64,000 nucleotides of DNA. It comes from Gnetum montanum. Lineage: Eukaryota; Streptophyta; Gnetopsida; Gnetales; Gnetaceae. The notes under the pieces were generated by a model. It ran no database searches and was not told where the DNA came from. It was given only the letters and a program-made list of their open reading frames with translations. Location: assembly GCA_015680685.1 (NCBI GenBank), contig MNCI01027020.1, positions 236,247 through 300,246 on the forward strand. Reading direction: 5' to 3'. This document shows, in pieces, positions 34,636-46,873 of the stretch (positions within the stretch are counted from its first letter, which is position 1; each line of letters begins with the position of its first letter). Both the position numbers and the translations under genes were made by a program.

Positions 34636-36515
34636 TGAAAAACCTATATTTTCAAGGCATTCTTGCTTCACAAGGTTCTTGGAATTTAGTAAGCATCATG
34701 GTAGTTTGGCAGAAAATAGATGCTCTGATCTTAGACTATCCAATTTGGCAAATTTTCTACTTCCAGTGTTGACAGGCTCAATAGATTCACTAGCTTGCCC
34801 ACCTGAGTAGTTCATCTAGTTGATAGTCTACTCAGAAGTGCAGCATGGGGTTGTCGGTGGTGCTTAGGCTACGCAAAATAGTTTGAGAAGTTTTCTAGTC
34901 AAGAAGTTTGCTACGCTACGCTATGCTATGTAGTGTAGTAGGCCTTAGCAGATAGTTGCAGGACGAAGTGCTATGCTATGCTAAGCTACACAACATAGCA
35001 CAGTGTAGAAAAAGCAAGGTAGAAAGGCCTAGCTTACTTAGTGATTTCAATCACACTGAGCAAGTACGTCTGGCCTTCAGAACTAGTTTCTTCACTTAAC
35101 TTCAAGTCCTTTGGCAAAGCTCCTCTTACTAGAAAAATAGCAGATCAAGCAAAAAGTAGGCTATGTTGGCTGCTACGCTATGCCATGCTACGCAGCATAG
35201 CACAACATAACAATAATGCAAGAATGATAAGAGGCATCTTAGGATGCAAGATCAGCAAGTTTGCAAGCTTCATGTCACAAAGAGCAAAGGCTGCAGATTG
35301 TCAGCATGATTTGCAAACAAGCGTTCGCAATGCAAATCACAGCTAAGGCCAGTTGCTACGCTACGTAGCATAGCATAGCGTAGCGAACATGCAGAGCCAG
35401 CCAAAACACTTTAAAGGCTTCCGGCACTTGCAATTAGCTCTAATGCATATTTCTACTTTGAACTGGTGGTTACGCCATGCTATGCTACATAGCATAACAC
35501 AGCATAGCAAGCAGCTACACTACGCTAAAAATTCTACGCTACACAATGTAGCATAGTGCAGTAAGCAGCTACACTATGCCAAACATGCTATGGTACACAA
35601 TGTAGCACAGCATAGCAAGCAGCTACGCCATGCTAACATGGCTATGCTCCATAGCGTAGCATAGTGTAGTAAGTAGCTACGCTACATCAGTGCACTTCAC
35701 TCCTTATCTGCATTGATGGTGCACCTAATCCTAACATCTCCAATTCTGATAGCATAATTGCAGCATGCTAGGCTCATCAATAAGCTTTTCATGTCCATGC
35801 AACATGGGCACATCAACATCTGGCAGGTCCAAGACATGTGGCATCCAAACTGCATCTTTCGCGTGTTCCTAGCCCTATAAATACCCATATGAGCAACTCT
35901 TAAGGGGTTGGAAAAATTTTAGCGGTTGGCAATTTTGAGCAGGTTTGTGCATAGTTGGCAATTCCAAGCATTGTTGGCATTTCTTGTTGATAAACTAATT
36001 GAAAAACCTGTTAGAAAAATAGTTTTCCTTCCCATTTCACATCCCATTTGCTGTTTTCCATTACCTTTGTGGCATTTCACATTGTTAGCTCATGAATCCA
36101 TGTTTAGGCACACAGCTGGCTTGCTTTGAATGTATTTGGTTACTTTTGGGATTTTTGTGCTTCCTAGCATCATGCAACCAATTTTATCTACTCTGGAAAA
36201 GTAAATCTGTAGTCTTGAAGTGGTGCATTTCTTAACTCTAGTTTACTTTCTTCTCCTATTTATCATTGCATTTTACATCATTTTCACTCCTCACATATAA
36301 TAATCAATATTTTACGCTATAGATGGTGTTTTCACATTACACATTTTCAAAAGGTTTAGTGACATTGATTAAGTCCCTATTTGATTGACTAGACCATTCA
36401 AGGCACTACATTTCCATTTTAATCTAGCACAGCCCTTGTACCAATACGAGGTTAAGACTGTCATGACCAATGACCTCTCGATGTTTTCCAGCCGTCGACA
36501 TTTTCGATCACTACA
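34636..36515 (+). repeat. 5' LTR of element B (1880 bp)
   Basis: TGAAAAACCTATATTTTC...GATCACTACA, parallel to 43066-44934. U3 repeats at 34900-35690, TATAAATA at 35876-35883. Confidence 0.85.
34900..35690 (+). repeat. Palindromic GCTACGCTATGCTACGTAGC clusters in B 5' U3
   Basis: At least eight self-complementary blocks built from GCTACGC, TATGCTA, CATAGCA and GTAGC, e.g. 35350-35385 and 35470-35512. Same clusters in the 3' LTR at 43340-44110 and one isolated block at 41787-41816. Confidence 0.8.
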
Positions 36516-36521
36516 GTTTTC

Positions 36522-36540
36522 TGGTGCTAGAAGAAGGATC
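36522..36540 (+). other. Primer-binding site of element B
   Basis: TGGTGCTAGAAGAAGGATC, six bases after the LTR end; same type as in A and D. 36541-37070 has no gene recognised; 36590-36870 contains two similar copies of a segment around CACTAGCATAAAC. Confidence 0.55.
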
Positions 36541-37069
36541 TTTTAGTGTCCTTTTGTATATTACAATAGTCCTATAAGCATTTTGCACCCTGACATGCAC
36601 TAGCATAAACTTGACACCCTTTAGTGTTTTTTTACGCATCATGTGGTGCAAATCGGTCAGTTTGACGGTTCCTTCGGAACCTTGTAGGACATAAAGCCTC
36701 TAATCGCCATTTAACCCTTTTGTTTTACAGTAGTTTTGCATGCATTCTGTACCCTGTCACACACTAGCATAAACGTGACATCCTTTTGTGGTTGTTTATG
36801 TATCATGTGGTACAGATCGGTCACTCTGACAATTCCTTTGGAATCTGGCCAGACATAAAGCCTTTGATTGCCTTTCGATCTCCTCGTTTTCCTTATTTGC
36901 AAACCCGTTTAGCTTTACGACAATGACTTCTCGAAGCACTATTGCTAACACCTTGAATGTTTAGGTTCCCCTCACGGTTCAAGGCATCATAGGTGCCGAA
37001 CAACCACTCAGCCTAGGTCTGGGGCCACATCGATCCCTCAGGATCTAAAATCGAGGACCTGAGGGCTTG

Positions 37070-39690
37070 GCCGAACAACACAAGTGATACAACTTCCTCT
37101 GCACTAAAGTGTAGGTAAACGTGCCCTTAGATGCACAAGATTCCAAAGAGTTGGATTCCCAATCCAACCGAGAGGGGTGGTCATACCAGCCCTGCCACCA
37201 TCCCTTTACCTCGTCCTTTTGGACAAACCATCTATTGTTGCTTCCTTCATAATCATGCCTATGCCATCGTAACCTACAATTACATCGACAATGGGTACCC
37301 ATGTCATGCCCTCAGCGTATCAATGCCCCTATTTCCCTATTTCATTCTTGGCCACTATTCCTCCACAAATTGTTCATCAGTCTATTCTTGCATCCCATCA
37401 TGTACCAATCAAAGCTACCCTACCACACATTCATACCATACCTACTTCATAGTCACATGCAGCTTCCACCTCTGTTCCTGCATTTACACCTATCCCATCA
37501 TCAACGCTGGGCCCAGGCCCATCCACATGGTGGATCCCATTCATCTCTCCTCCTGCTACCTTACCATCATAGATGTCTCACGTTTGCCATCAGACCTACC
37601 AAGTGCCACAAATAATACCATTCAACATGGGGCTATGGTCTATTCCACTAGCCATGCAAACAGTCTATCCCGTAGCAAAACCCTCGACTACTACTACAAC
37701 AACACCACCTACCGATTGGTGGACACCACAAGCAACATAGTTCGTAGGGGCCATCCCAATGGCATTGCCAATAGGTCACACTACTGCCCTTGCCACTCCA
37801 CAGATGGGAGCTACCCCTGTAGTTCCCCAACCATCTTCATAATCCTTAGGTATGGATCAAGCATTCCAGCTTATCCAAACCCTTACTGAGGAAATAAAAC
37901 ACCTCAAGGTTGTCAGGTCTAATACGATACAAGTCATGGACTTCTACCAGGATGATCCCATCAGCCTAGAAATCCCTGCACTAACATTACCCCTAGGGAT
38001 GTCACTCATCCATTTCACGAAATACAATGGGGAGGGAGATTCCAACGCACATCTCGTTACATTTAGGTATGAGTCTCTTCTTCTGCAACAATGGCCACAT
38101 ATGATCATTTGCGTATTTGTCATGTCTCTGACCAGAAAAGCACTAGACTACTACCACACCCTTCCACGCTCCTCCATATCAACTCTAGAGGAGCTTCTGA
38201 TCTAGTTCTTGATGTGCTTCAAATACAACTTGAGACCAAAGGTCATGTTGGATTAGTTGATGAGCATGAAACAAGACCCGCTGGAACTAGTCTAGAAGTT
38301 CATCTAACACTGGAGCATCACCCTTAAGAAAATTCACAAGCCCATCATGGAGGCCCATTTGCTAGCCATCTTCAAGGGTGCAGTAAACGAATTTATTAAG
38401 TCTAAGCTCTCTTATCTCACTCCGTGCACTCTCAGTCAAGCTTTCACCTAGACTAAGAGCATATAGGATGCGGCTAAAGCAAGCAAAGAACACCTTCGTG
38501 AAGAAGGAAAGAGGTAAGGCTGCAACAGCCACAGTGGCTACTATGTTGAATGAGGCCAAACCCAAACCTAATAACAATAGTAATAAGAACAAAAGGAAAC
38601 TAACCACACCTACAACTAACCCCACACCCAAATAGGTCAATGCACCGTAACCTCCTAAATTCGCTCCTGAGACATCCACATGCCCTAAACTAAACTTTGA
38701 GTGTAAATATTGCTCAAAGTTTACCTTGTTGCCTATCAAGCCTTCAAAACTACGAAAGCAACTACTAGTGATAGGGTACATCCAACATAAGCAGATGTTG
38801 GACGATGGAGCCAGGAAGCATCAGCGGTATTGTGAACTCCTTAGGAACCCCTCGTTGGCTTTTCCCAATAAGCCCCCAGTTCCTAAATATTTTAATCTAG
38901 AGTAGTTCTGTGACTACCACCAATAGTGTGGTCACGACATGGATTACTACATGGTGTTGAAGGATGACATCCAAAGGATAATTGATCAGGGAAAATTGGT
39001 GCTAGATGAAAGCAATCTATTATGTCATGATAATCAATCCCTGCACGTCTATACTAACCCTCTTAATGCCAATAACATCAGTTACATTATCAACACCATT
39101 GGCATTGACAATAATCCTAGACTACCCCAATAGCCATTTGTGGTCTGTGTGCCTCAGTGTAGTGCACCAGCACCACCAGCAGCTAATCAAAGTCTGTGGC
39201 AACCTTTTTTCCTAAGAATCCCTCCTTGGACATCTTCCCTTGTATCATCTATTCCCCAGGCACCTGCCCTTGCACCTCTTGTCAGTAGAACTGCACCACC
39301 ACTTCACACATTAACACCATTTCCTCCATTTGTTATCAAGGGGCAAAACCATTCAATAGCCCCTACCCCACATAAGATAGCTTTATAGCCTTCTCGTCCT
39401 AAGAAACAACAAGTGCATTTCATTGGTAAGACATCAAGGGAAGGTACCACCCCAGGTACTTCCAAGCCTATACTCTCACCCCCTATATCTACGTCTTTTT
39501 TGTTGAAAAATGACATTGCTACCCATGCACAATCTTTGCCACCTTACCCAAGAGGAACTGAACCCAAACTCGAAACCATCCCTCGTTGGGAAATTCGTCT
39601 TCTGGGATGAATGGAAGAGGAGAAAGGCCATAAACCAGAAGGTGGCCAAGACCTTTTGGATGCCCTCTCCTACGTCAAGAAAGCTCTAAA
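37070..39690 (+). pseudogene. gag: Gag of element B
   Basis: The N-terminal Pro/Ser/Thr-rich part (about 37300-37850) has several stops. The core starts MDQAFQLIQTLTEEIKHLK at 37852 and parallels element A: VMDFYQDDPISLEIPALTLP, HFTKYNGEGDSNAHLVTF, RYESLLLQQWPHM, LTRKALDYYHTLPRSS, then stops within FKYNLRPK. A later frame (38880-39130) has the Gag finger FCDYHQ, a stop, CGHDMDYYMVLKDDI; only the first Cys remains. A long Pro-rich linker leads to protease. Gag would form the particle; this copy is broken. A 252-codon open frame over 37131-37889 lies in another phase and is a shadow. Confidence 0.8.
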
Positions 39691-40330
39691 ATAGAAAAAT
39701 ACTACATTCATCCTGTACAACTTGATCATGACATCTATTTCACATCGTGAGGCTTTGGTCTGCATGTTAACGACAATTCCAGTTGATGAGAACATGCCAA
39801 TGGAAGAGAAGGAGATCCATTCAGTAATGCTTCCTTCTGCACCTATAGAACCAAAGCCATCCCAACTAACTTTTTGCAATGATTCCATTAGGAAAGACCT
39901 TGAAAATGGTTAGGTAACTATAGCGCCTCTATTCATCATAATCTAGGTCATTCAGCATAAGATCTGGAGGGTACATGTCAATGATGGGGCTGCTACTAAT
40001 GTCATCCCTTTCCCTATTGTGCATAAGCTAGGTCTGATTGACCAGATCAGACCCAGAACAATGTCATGCTTAAAGTCATTTAATGGGGCATGGGTTATGG
40101 TAAAAGGCATAGTCCATATTGACTTTGTGGTCGGGAACCAATTCCCCACAAACACAACATTCATCATGGTTGAAGAGATGCCCAGGTTTAACCTGATCCT
40201 AGGAAGGTCATGGTTAGCATAACTTAGGGCTGTCTCTTCTCCCATCCATCAGGAGATCCATCTACCCTATGCAGGTAGGGAGGTGGTAATCCATGGAGAT
40301 GATGTAGCAACACAAGCTATCAACAATGTA
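39691..40330 (+). pseudogene. Aspartic protease region of element B
   Basis: Frame ...ALK, a TAG at 39692-39694, KNT, then IMTSISHREALVCMLTTIPV, a stop after LENG, and RVHVNDGAATNVIPFPIVHK with the lineage's D-G-A active-site form (here N-D-G-A). Downstream are SFNGAWVMVKGIVHIDF, FNLILGRSWLA and SSPIHQEIHLPYAGREVVIH, as in J. The protease would release Gag and Pol products. The N in place of the first D is outside the catalytic Asp itself. Three in-frame stops make it inactive unless read through. Confidence 0.75.
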
Positions 40331-40697
40331 GATATGGAATAGGGCTCAGAGGTCCTAACCTCTCAGAGTGAAGCACCTGTCTCTGTAAAAACTAACCATT
40401 TGACAAGAGAACCAACTTAGCATGCCGGTTCAGAAAATGAAAGCATGTGGACTAAGTTGCCCTACCAAGCAGAGGACAACTAGGTAGATGAAGGCTGTAG
40501 CAAAGTGTCTCAGCCTTATGCCTTGCCCACTCCACAATGGGTCAAGAAGCATTTACGCCTAGCATAACAACCCCACTACTTCCTACCCAGTAAGCATCCT
40601 TTGTACATCTAGCACCTTTTTGTTTTGCATCCATCTCTCCACGCTAGGTATTAATTAGCTATTTTCTAAATTGTTAGCGTATCACTTCCCTACTACA

Positions 40698-40880
40698 CGA
40701 TGGCCCAAAATGGCCTAAAACTATATTATGGCCTAAAATGGCCTAAAACTACACTACCACTCCATGGCCCAAAACGGCCTAAAACTACCCTACCAAGCGA
40801 TGGTTCGAAATGCCCTAAAACTTGTGATGGCCTGAAATGGCCTACAACTACTGATGGCCTGAAATGGCCTAAAACTAGAA
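40698..40880 (+). repeat. Hairpin-TAAACTA array after element B protease
   Basis: Six units such as GGCCCAAAATGGCCTAAAAC and GGCCTGAAATGGCCTACAAC. Here the stem is GGCC/GGCC throughout except one decayed unit (GGTTCGAAATGCCC). Confidence 0.8.
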
Positions 40881-41259
40881 CATCAAATAGCAAAAAAATA
40901 ACATAGCATAAAATCAATTTTCTTTCAAAATTTACATCCTTCATTATATATTTTCCAATATTTGCAAAATTTTTACAAAAAATTCAAAAAATTCAAAAGT
41001 TTAGGACACAAAGAGCCTAGCGTAGCTACTTTACTTACTTACTTTAGGATCAACCTGTTTGAGATGGTCGATCATGTCATCGATGACCCCTTACATGAAT
41101 GTAAGCTTGTTGGGGGTCTCGGGCCATGGTTCCAAATGAATCAAAGGGGTTCTTGTCATATTAAAAATCATGTCTTCCATAAAACTAAATGTGTTAGCAA
41201 TAATCGAGGTAAACTATGACAAGGTCGTGAGTAAAGAAAATGACAATGTGAGGGCTCCT

Positions 41260-41751
41260 ACCCAATAAACCCTTTGGGGTGATAATGAGGCGATTGCCCA
41301 TTGACACATTATTGAATACATTGCCAAAATCACCAACATCTAATTGAAGTTCCCCTCCTTTCTGACTAAAAACCATGGCAGCATCCTTAGCGTTCATCTA
41401 TTCTCCTGATGCTGAACTGCATTCGGCAAAGGGATCTCTAGCAGAAGTCCCTTCCAGGTTGATGCGAGCATCTTCTTTATTTGCTAGCACCTTTTATTTT
41501 GAGGCACCATCATCCTCCTCATCCATAGGAGACTCCTCTTCATCTCCGAAAATGTCCTCCTTGTCAGCAGGAGGATTTTCCTTAACAACAAGAGCCCCTT
41601 CCATAGTGATAGAAGCTCTTTCTTTCTTGACAAGGACCCTTTCCTCTAAGACTAGGGCCTCTGTGTCTTTATTTTCCACCCTCATCTTGGGGGCTGAGAA
41701 CTCTTCCTCACTTTCTTCTTCTTCTTCTTCTTTCATTGGTAGAAAAAACAT
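41260..41751 (-). pseudogene. Acidic antisense frame of element B
   Basis: On the strand opposite to B's genes, 41751 down to about 41260 is one frame with two stops (41492, 41400). It starts MFFLPMKEEEEEESEEEF, is full of Glu/Asp/Lys, and ends in FSQKGGELQLDVGDFGN... . It lies between protease and polypurine tract, the position that holds the antisense gene in element J, whose exons 5-6 are also acidic. Homology is not proven. The opposite-strand Ser-rich frame at 41375-41767 is its shadow. Confidence 0.35.
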
Positions 41752-41816
41752 ATTTGCATTAGCATAAAGAAAGTTAGCTTAAAGTAGGTGCTACGCTATG
41801 CTACGCTACATAGCAT

Positions 41817-42999
41817 AGCAGGCATTAACAAAGTAGGAAAGGAAGTAAGCATAGGAAAAACCATTTACCAATGGGTGGTTGCATCCTGCGTAGCTTGAAC
41901 CATAGTGTTTTCCCCTCTTCTTCCTCTATATGGAGGGTCACCTCAGCTGATTAAGGCCTCTTTCATGGCATCTTCGTGGCCACCATTTCGGCGATGAGTC
42001 ATTCCACCTGTGACATGCTACCAGCGGCAATAGGGGGCACTTCTCCCACACTTTCCTAGCCATGAAAGTTTTGGGTCACCCGATCCTTTTTCATCATATA
42101 GAACGACTCCCCAATAGCTTCTACGAGATCTTGGGCTCAGGTGGTCTAGAGGATTTGGAGACTGCTGGCCTTCCTATTTTAGACACTGCATGTCTTAGCA
42201 ACAACATATGTTGCTCCAATAACATTCACAACAAAACCCTTGCCTTCATTTTGAGTCATGGTTGTTTCTTCTGGTTTGCTCTCTATTATGTTTGTAGGGT
42301 GTGTACCAGAGTGGCCTTAGTCGAAGGTGTGTCTCGCCACGGCAGCAAATGCTACAGCATTACAAGGTGGTTGTCTTGATTAGATTGGCTACTTCAAGGT
42401 GCACATCCTATCCTATCTCTTAAAATCCTTTACCTTATGCATTACACCCACAATTGCTCTCTCTCCCCTCTTTTACAAGATTTTCCTAATGCCTGTCAAG
42501 CCCTCCCACTTGCCCAACTGCAAAGTCCATGACACGCGTAACATAGCTCACTGCATGGGAAGCATTTGTAGGTAGGTTAAAGCGCCATGTGGATGTAACA
42601 AAACTCATCCTGAGAAAGAAACACCTATCTTGAAACAAGATTGTTTGCAAATGCAAATAACAAAACAACAAAAGATAAAAGCATAAGAGAGCAAAAGCTC
42701 ACACGCACAAAAAAAAGTGCCTAAAATAAATGGCACGTAAGCTATTTTGCAATCACCCTCTATAAGCATTTCAATGAGAGGTTGAAGGTTAGCAAAAACA
42801 AAGATGACCATGAAAAAACCTCCCTCACAAGCACTCCGATGAGGGATTATGCTAAGTTTCATATTTATCATTTTCCTGAACCTACTTCCCCCCTGCTTAT
42901 CCCTTCCCTTTCCACGCATAACCAATGCAACACACTCAAGCATAGCTGAGTGACATCTTGGTGATCACCTAAAAATGATGTTAGCATTTTGTCTTTCGT
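41817..42999. other. Element B 3' interior, no gene recognised
   Basis: Short open frames at 42062-42379 (+) and 42943-42605 (-) show no family pattern. Minus-strand pieces near 42100-42000 are weakly like coding sequence but full of stops. Confidence 0.4.
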
Positions 43000-43074
43000 G
43001 GTGTTTCATATTCTTTTTCGCTGTCTCTCGGGTCCATCCTCTAGACATCGACAAAGAGGGACCAATGAAACACC
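43000..43074 (+). promoter_or_regulatory. Polypurine-tract near-palindrome of element B
   Basis: GGTGTTTCATATTCTTTTTC ... GACAAAGAGGGACCAATGAA ACACC. The tract GACAAAGAGGGACCAA precedes the LTR start TGAAACACC at 43066. Confidence 0.7.
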
Positions 43075-44934
43075 TAAATTATCAAGGCATTCTTGCTTCA
43101 CTAGGTCATTGGAATTTAGGTAGCATCATGGTAGTTTGGTAGAAAATATATGCTCTAAGCTTAGACTGTCCAATTTGGCAAATTTTCTACTTCTAGTGTT
43201 GACAAGCCAAATGAAATCACCAGCTTGCCCACCTAGGTAGTTCATCCATATCACAGTCTACTCGGAAGTGCCCTGTGGGGTTTTCGGCAATGCTTAGGCT
43301 CCTCAAAACAATTTAGCAAGTTTTCTAGTCAAGAAGTTTGCTACAATACGCTATGCTATGTAGCATACTAGGCCTCAAAAGATAGTTGTAGGATGAAGTG
43401 CTACGCTATGCAACGTAGCACAACATAGCAAAAGCAAGGAAGAAAGGCCTAGGTTACTTAGTGATTTCAATCGCACTAAGCAAGCGCATCCAACCTTCAA
43501 AACTATTTTTTTTGCTTAACTTCAAGTTCTTTGGCAAAGCTCATCTTACTAGAAAAATAGTAGATCAAGAAAAAAGTAGGCTAAGTTGGCTGCTATGCTA
43601 TGCTACACTATGTAACATAGCACAACATAGCAATGATGCAAGAATGACAAGAAGCATCTTAGGATGTAGGATCAGCAAGTTTGCAAGCTTCGCGTCAAAA
43701 AGAGTAAAGGCTACAAATTGTTAGCATGATTTGCAAATAAGAATTCGCAATGAAAATTGTAGGTAAGGCCAGCTACTATGCTATGCTATGCTACGTAGCA
43801 TAGCATAGCATAGCAAATATGCAAAGCTAGCCAAAACACTTCAAAGGCTTCTAGAACTTTCAATTAGCTCCAATGAAGATTTCTTCTTCAAACTAGTGGT
43901 TACACCATGCTACGCTACATAGCGTAGCATAGCATAGCAAGCTACTATGCTATGCTAAACATGCTATGCTACACAGCGTAGCAAGCAACTACGCTATGCT
44001 AAACATGCTATGCTACAAAATGTAGCATAGCGTAGCAAGTAGCTATGCCACACTAACATGGCTACGCTCTGTAGCATAGCACAATGTAGCAGGTGGCTAT
44101 GCTACATCGGTGCACTTCACTCCTTATCTACATTGATGGCACACCTAATCCCAGCATCTTCAATTCTGACAACATAATTGTAGCATGCTAGGCTCATCAA
44201 TCAGCTTTGCATGTCCATGCAACATTGGCACGTCAACATCTAGTAGGTCTAGGACACGTGGTGTCCAAACAGCATTTTACGCATGTTCCTATCCCTATAA
44301 ATACCCTGATGAGCAACGCTCAAGTGGTTGAAAAAATTTTAGCAGTTGGCAATTTTGAGCAGCTTTGCACATAGTTGGCAATTCCAAGCATTGTTGGCAT
44401 TTTTTGTTGACAAACCAATTGAAAAACCTGTTAGTAAAATAGTTTGCATTCTTGTTTCGCATCCCATTAGCTCTTTTCCATTGCCTTTGTAGAATTTCAC
44501 ATTGTTAGCTCATGAATCCTTGTTCAGGAACACAGTTGTCTTGCTTTGAACATATTTAGTTACTTTTGGAATCTCTATGCTTCCTAGCGTCATGCAATCG
44601 ATTGTATCCACTCTGGCAAAGTAAAGCTATAGTCTTGAAGCGGTGCATTTCTTAACTCAAATTTACTTTCTTCTCCTATTTATCATTGCATTTTACATCA
44701 TTTTCGTTCCTCACATATAATAATTGATATTTTATACTATAGATTTTTTTTTCACATTACACGTTTGCAAAAGGTTTAGTAACACCGATTAAGTCTTTTT
44801 CTGATCGACTAGACCATTCAGGGCATCCTGTTTCCATTTTAATCAACACGACCCTCGCGCAGATATGGGGTTAAGACTATCACGACCAATGACCTCTGAG
44901 TGTTTTCCAACCATCAACATTTTTGGTCGCTACA
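43066..44934 (+). repeat. 3' LTR of element B (1869 bp)
   Basis: TGAAACACCTAAATTATC...GGTCGCTACA. TATAAATA at 44296-44303. Palindromic clusters at 43340-44110. Followed by ACTAG. Confidence 0.85.
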
Positions 44935-44939
44935 ACTAG

Positions 44940-45151
44940 GTGCTACACTATAGTAGAGATGGTGTTATGCTATGCAGCATAACCAGGTGCTATGATATGT
45001 AGCATGACAACATGATATGTGAATCTATAGAAAGTGCCAGCATTCTAATAGTTAGAAAAATTTTGCAAATATGGTAGTTAGAGTTGACTATACTCAACAC
45101 TTGGAAAATTTGTAGTTGAGATGCCAAGACCCAAAATTTTGTGGTGTTTCA
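44940..45151 (-). repeat. H LTR, outer (5') part
   Basis: Continues the H LTR beyond the B insertion; on the minus strand it begins TGAAACACCACAAAATTTTG at 45151. Confidence 0.7.
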
Positions 45152-45218
45152 ATGACCCCTCTTTGTTGACATCTGGAGGAGTGGCCCGAGAGACATCAAC
45201 AAAGAATTACAAAACACC
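45143..45218 (-). promoter_or_regulatory. Polypurine-tract near-palindrome of element H
   Basis: Minus strand GGTGTTTTGTAATTCTTTG ... AACAAAGAGGGGTCAT then the LTR start TGAAACACC. Confidence 0.65.
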
Positions 45219-45456
45219 ATAGTAGTCATGAAACCAACATCACTCATCAATATAAGACTAGATTTTATTTCACCATGCTCAACAGTGCCATGGGAATAAG
45301 GGTATGCTGAGGGACAAGGGGTATAGGCAATGCTAGGGAGATGAAATTTAAATGATGGAAAAGTCATGATGTAAAATCGAAAGTCAGCATCGTTGACGAT
45401 GATCATGGTGTAACGATAGAAAACATCGATCATTGGAAATACTGAACAAAAGTCCA

Positions 45457-46807
45457 TGTACATAGTTCTAACCCCAGATTCATGCAAGGGCCATGCTAGA
45501 GAAAGACAAATCCGAGGTGCCCTAAATGATCTTGTCAATCAAACAGGGACTTACTTGATCAGTAAAAAAATTTTGCGATGTTTGAATGATAGAATAATGA
45601 TTCTTTATGGTTCTTTTCAAGGAGGTTGTAACGTTGTTAATTTCAGAGATAATTAGGAGAAGACATAATTGATTAGAGTGATTTGCAGAATTAATAAAGA
45701 GAAGAGACAACAGATCGGGTTTGGGACATGATCGAACCCCAAGATCTGGGATCCAGTCCAAAAAAGATATATTTAGATACAATGATTACAAATGGACTTC
45801 GATTTAAGAGAAGCACATGCTAATAACAAGAAAATCTAAGCAGAGATGAAACAAGCGAAAACCAATCTACCTTGTTCTAGTAGATCTGGATACAGAGAGG
45901 CCAAACCCAAAGTAGAATATCTCTTAATCAGCTGTTTCTGAACAAAGGTTCTCGTCAACTGCCTTTGATATCCTTGCTATCACTGGTCTCTTTCGATTTT
46001 TCGTGTCAATCACTGCTAGAGGTTCTCAATGATTATCAATGGAAGAACAAATTGCTCGCAAATAAAATCTGTCAATCTCCCCCTCTTTTTCTTGTCCTTT
46101 TTTTTTGTTCTTTTCATTTTTCGGTTGGCATATTTATAAGGCTAAAATCAGGAGAAAAATGCAGTTTAGATGATGCGTGTATTGAACCTACAAAATGCTA
46201 TTGACTTGATGTGGTGGTTGCTAAAGTTTACGATGCCACATTACCTTACGCACTAAAGTGTAATGCATAATAAATCAGGAATTTGGCGACAGGTTACTTC
46301 TTGATTATGCAACAACATGCTAGAGAGCATATCGCATCGTACAGACTGCTACTACTTGTATTAAGCCACCATTATCCATGCTTAGATTACACTGCACTGT
46401 GCTAGATCACGCTTCACAACATAATCCATCGTAAAATAGTGCATCTGTAAAGAAAAATGAAGTGTTTGTTGAAGCCTTGAACATTTCTCATCCCTAATGT
46501 TTGCGATGTACTATTTTCTGACATTACGTTGCATAACATGAGGTTACGCTATGTTGCGTAATACAACATAATTTGCCAAAATTTAAGATTTTCGAAATAG
46601 AGAACTTGCAAAGTTGGAAGTTTTGCCACTGTGCATCCGTCGCTTCGCTCTGTCTTCTGGAATTTGCTTGTGTTGTGCCACGCAGCGTGGCAGGACAAAC
46701 CTTTGACTGAAAAGGAACTTGCTACACCGTGCCTTATTGCAACCATTTTTCTGAATCACCAGCCTTTTTCTGAACTGTTAAGGCCTCAAAATTTTCATGG
46801 TGTTTCA
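45457..46807 (-). repeat. 3' LTR of element K (1351 bp)
   Basis: TGTACATAG...GGTGTTTCA in plus orientation. 45468-45545 matches the H LTR (CATGCTAGAGAAA, CCCTAAATGATCT). TATAAATA on the minus strand at 46138-46131. The inner end (45457) is placed by analogy with J. Confidence 0.65.
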
Positions 46808-46873
46808 ATGGCCCCTCTTTATTGATGTTTAGAGGGCTTGCCCAAAAGACGTCGACAAAGAATACGAAACACC
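46799..46873 (-). promoter_or_regulatory. Polypurine-tract near-palindrome of element K
   Basis: Minus strand GGTGTTTCGTATTCTTTGTC ... AATAAAGAGGGGCCAT then TGAAACACC. Confidence 0.65.

Larger units (their letters stand above)
34636..44934 (+). mobile_element. Element B: Tat-like LTR retrotransposon with gag and protease
   Basis: 10.3 kb, flanked by ACTAG at 34631-34635 and 44935-44939. LTRs 34636-36515 and 43066-44934; primer site at 36522; Gag 37070-39690; protease to 40330; hairpin array at 40698; an acidic antisense frame at 41260-41751; polypurine tract at 43050-43065. RT, RNase H and integrase are absent. The LTR pair differs at many sites. Confidence 0.85.
33416..45456 (-). mobile_element. 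Element H: 3' end of a minus-strand LTR element, split by B
   Basis: H's 3' LTR is in two parts, 33416-34635 and 44940-45151, because B inserted into it (ACTAG on both sides). To its right, 45152-45456 is H's interior with polypurine-tract palindrome and no gene, cut by K at 45457. The bases before 33416 are GTTAC, the presumed target duplication. The rest of H is not in view. Confidence 0.7.

Noticed and set aside
34900-35690. Regularly spaced palindromes suggesting a CRISPR-like array
   Set aside because: No constant repeat with unique spacers, the genome is a plant, and the same clusters occur in both LTRs of one retrotransposon.
37131-37889. 252-codon plus-strand frame
   Set aside because: Out of phase with the Gag of element B; composition is that of a shadow frame.
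41375-41767. Ser-rich 130-codon plus-strand frame
   Set aside because: Shadow of the acidic minus-strand frame.
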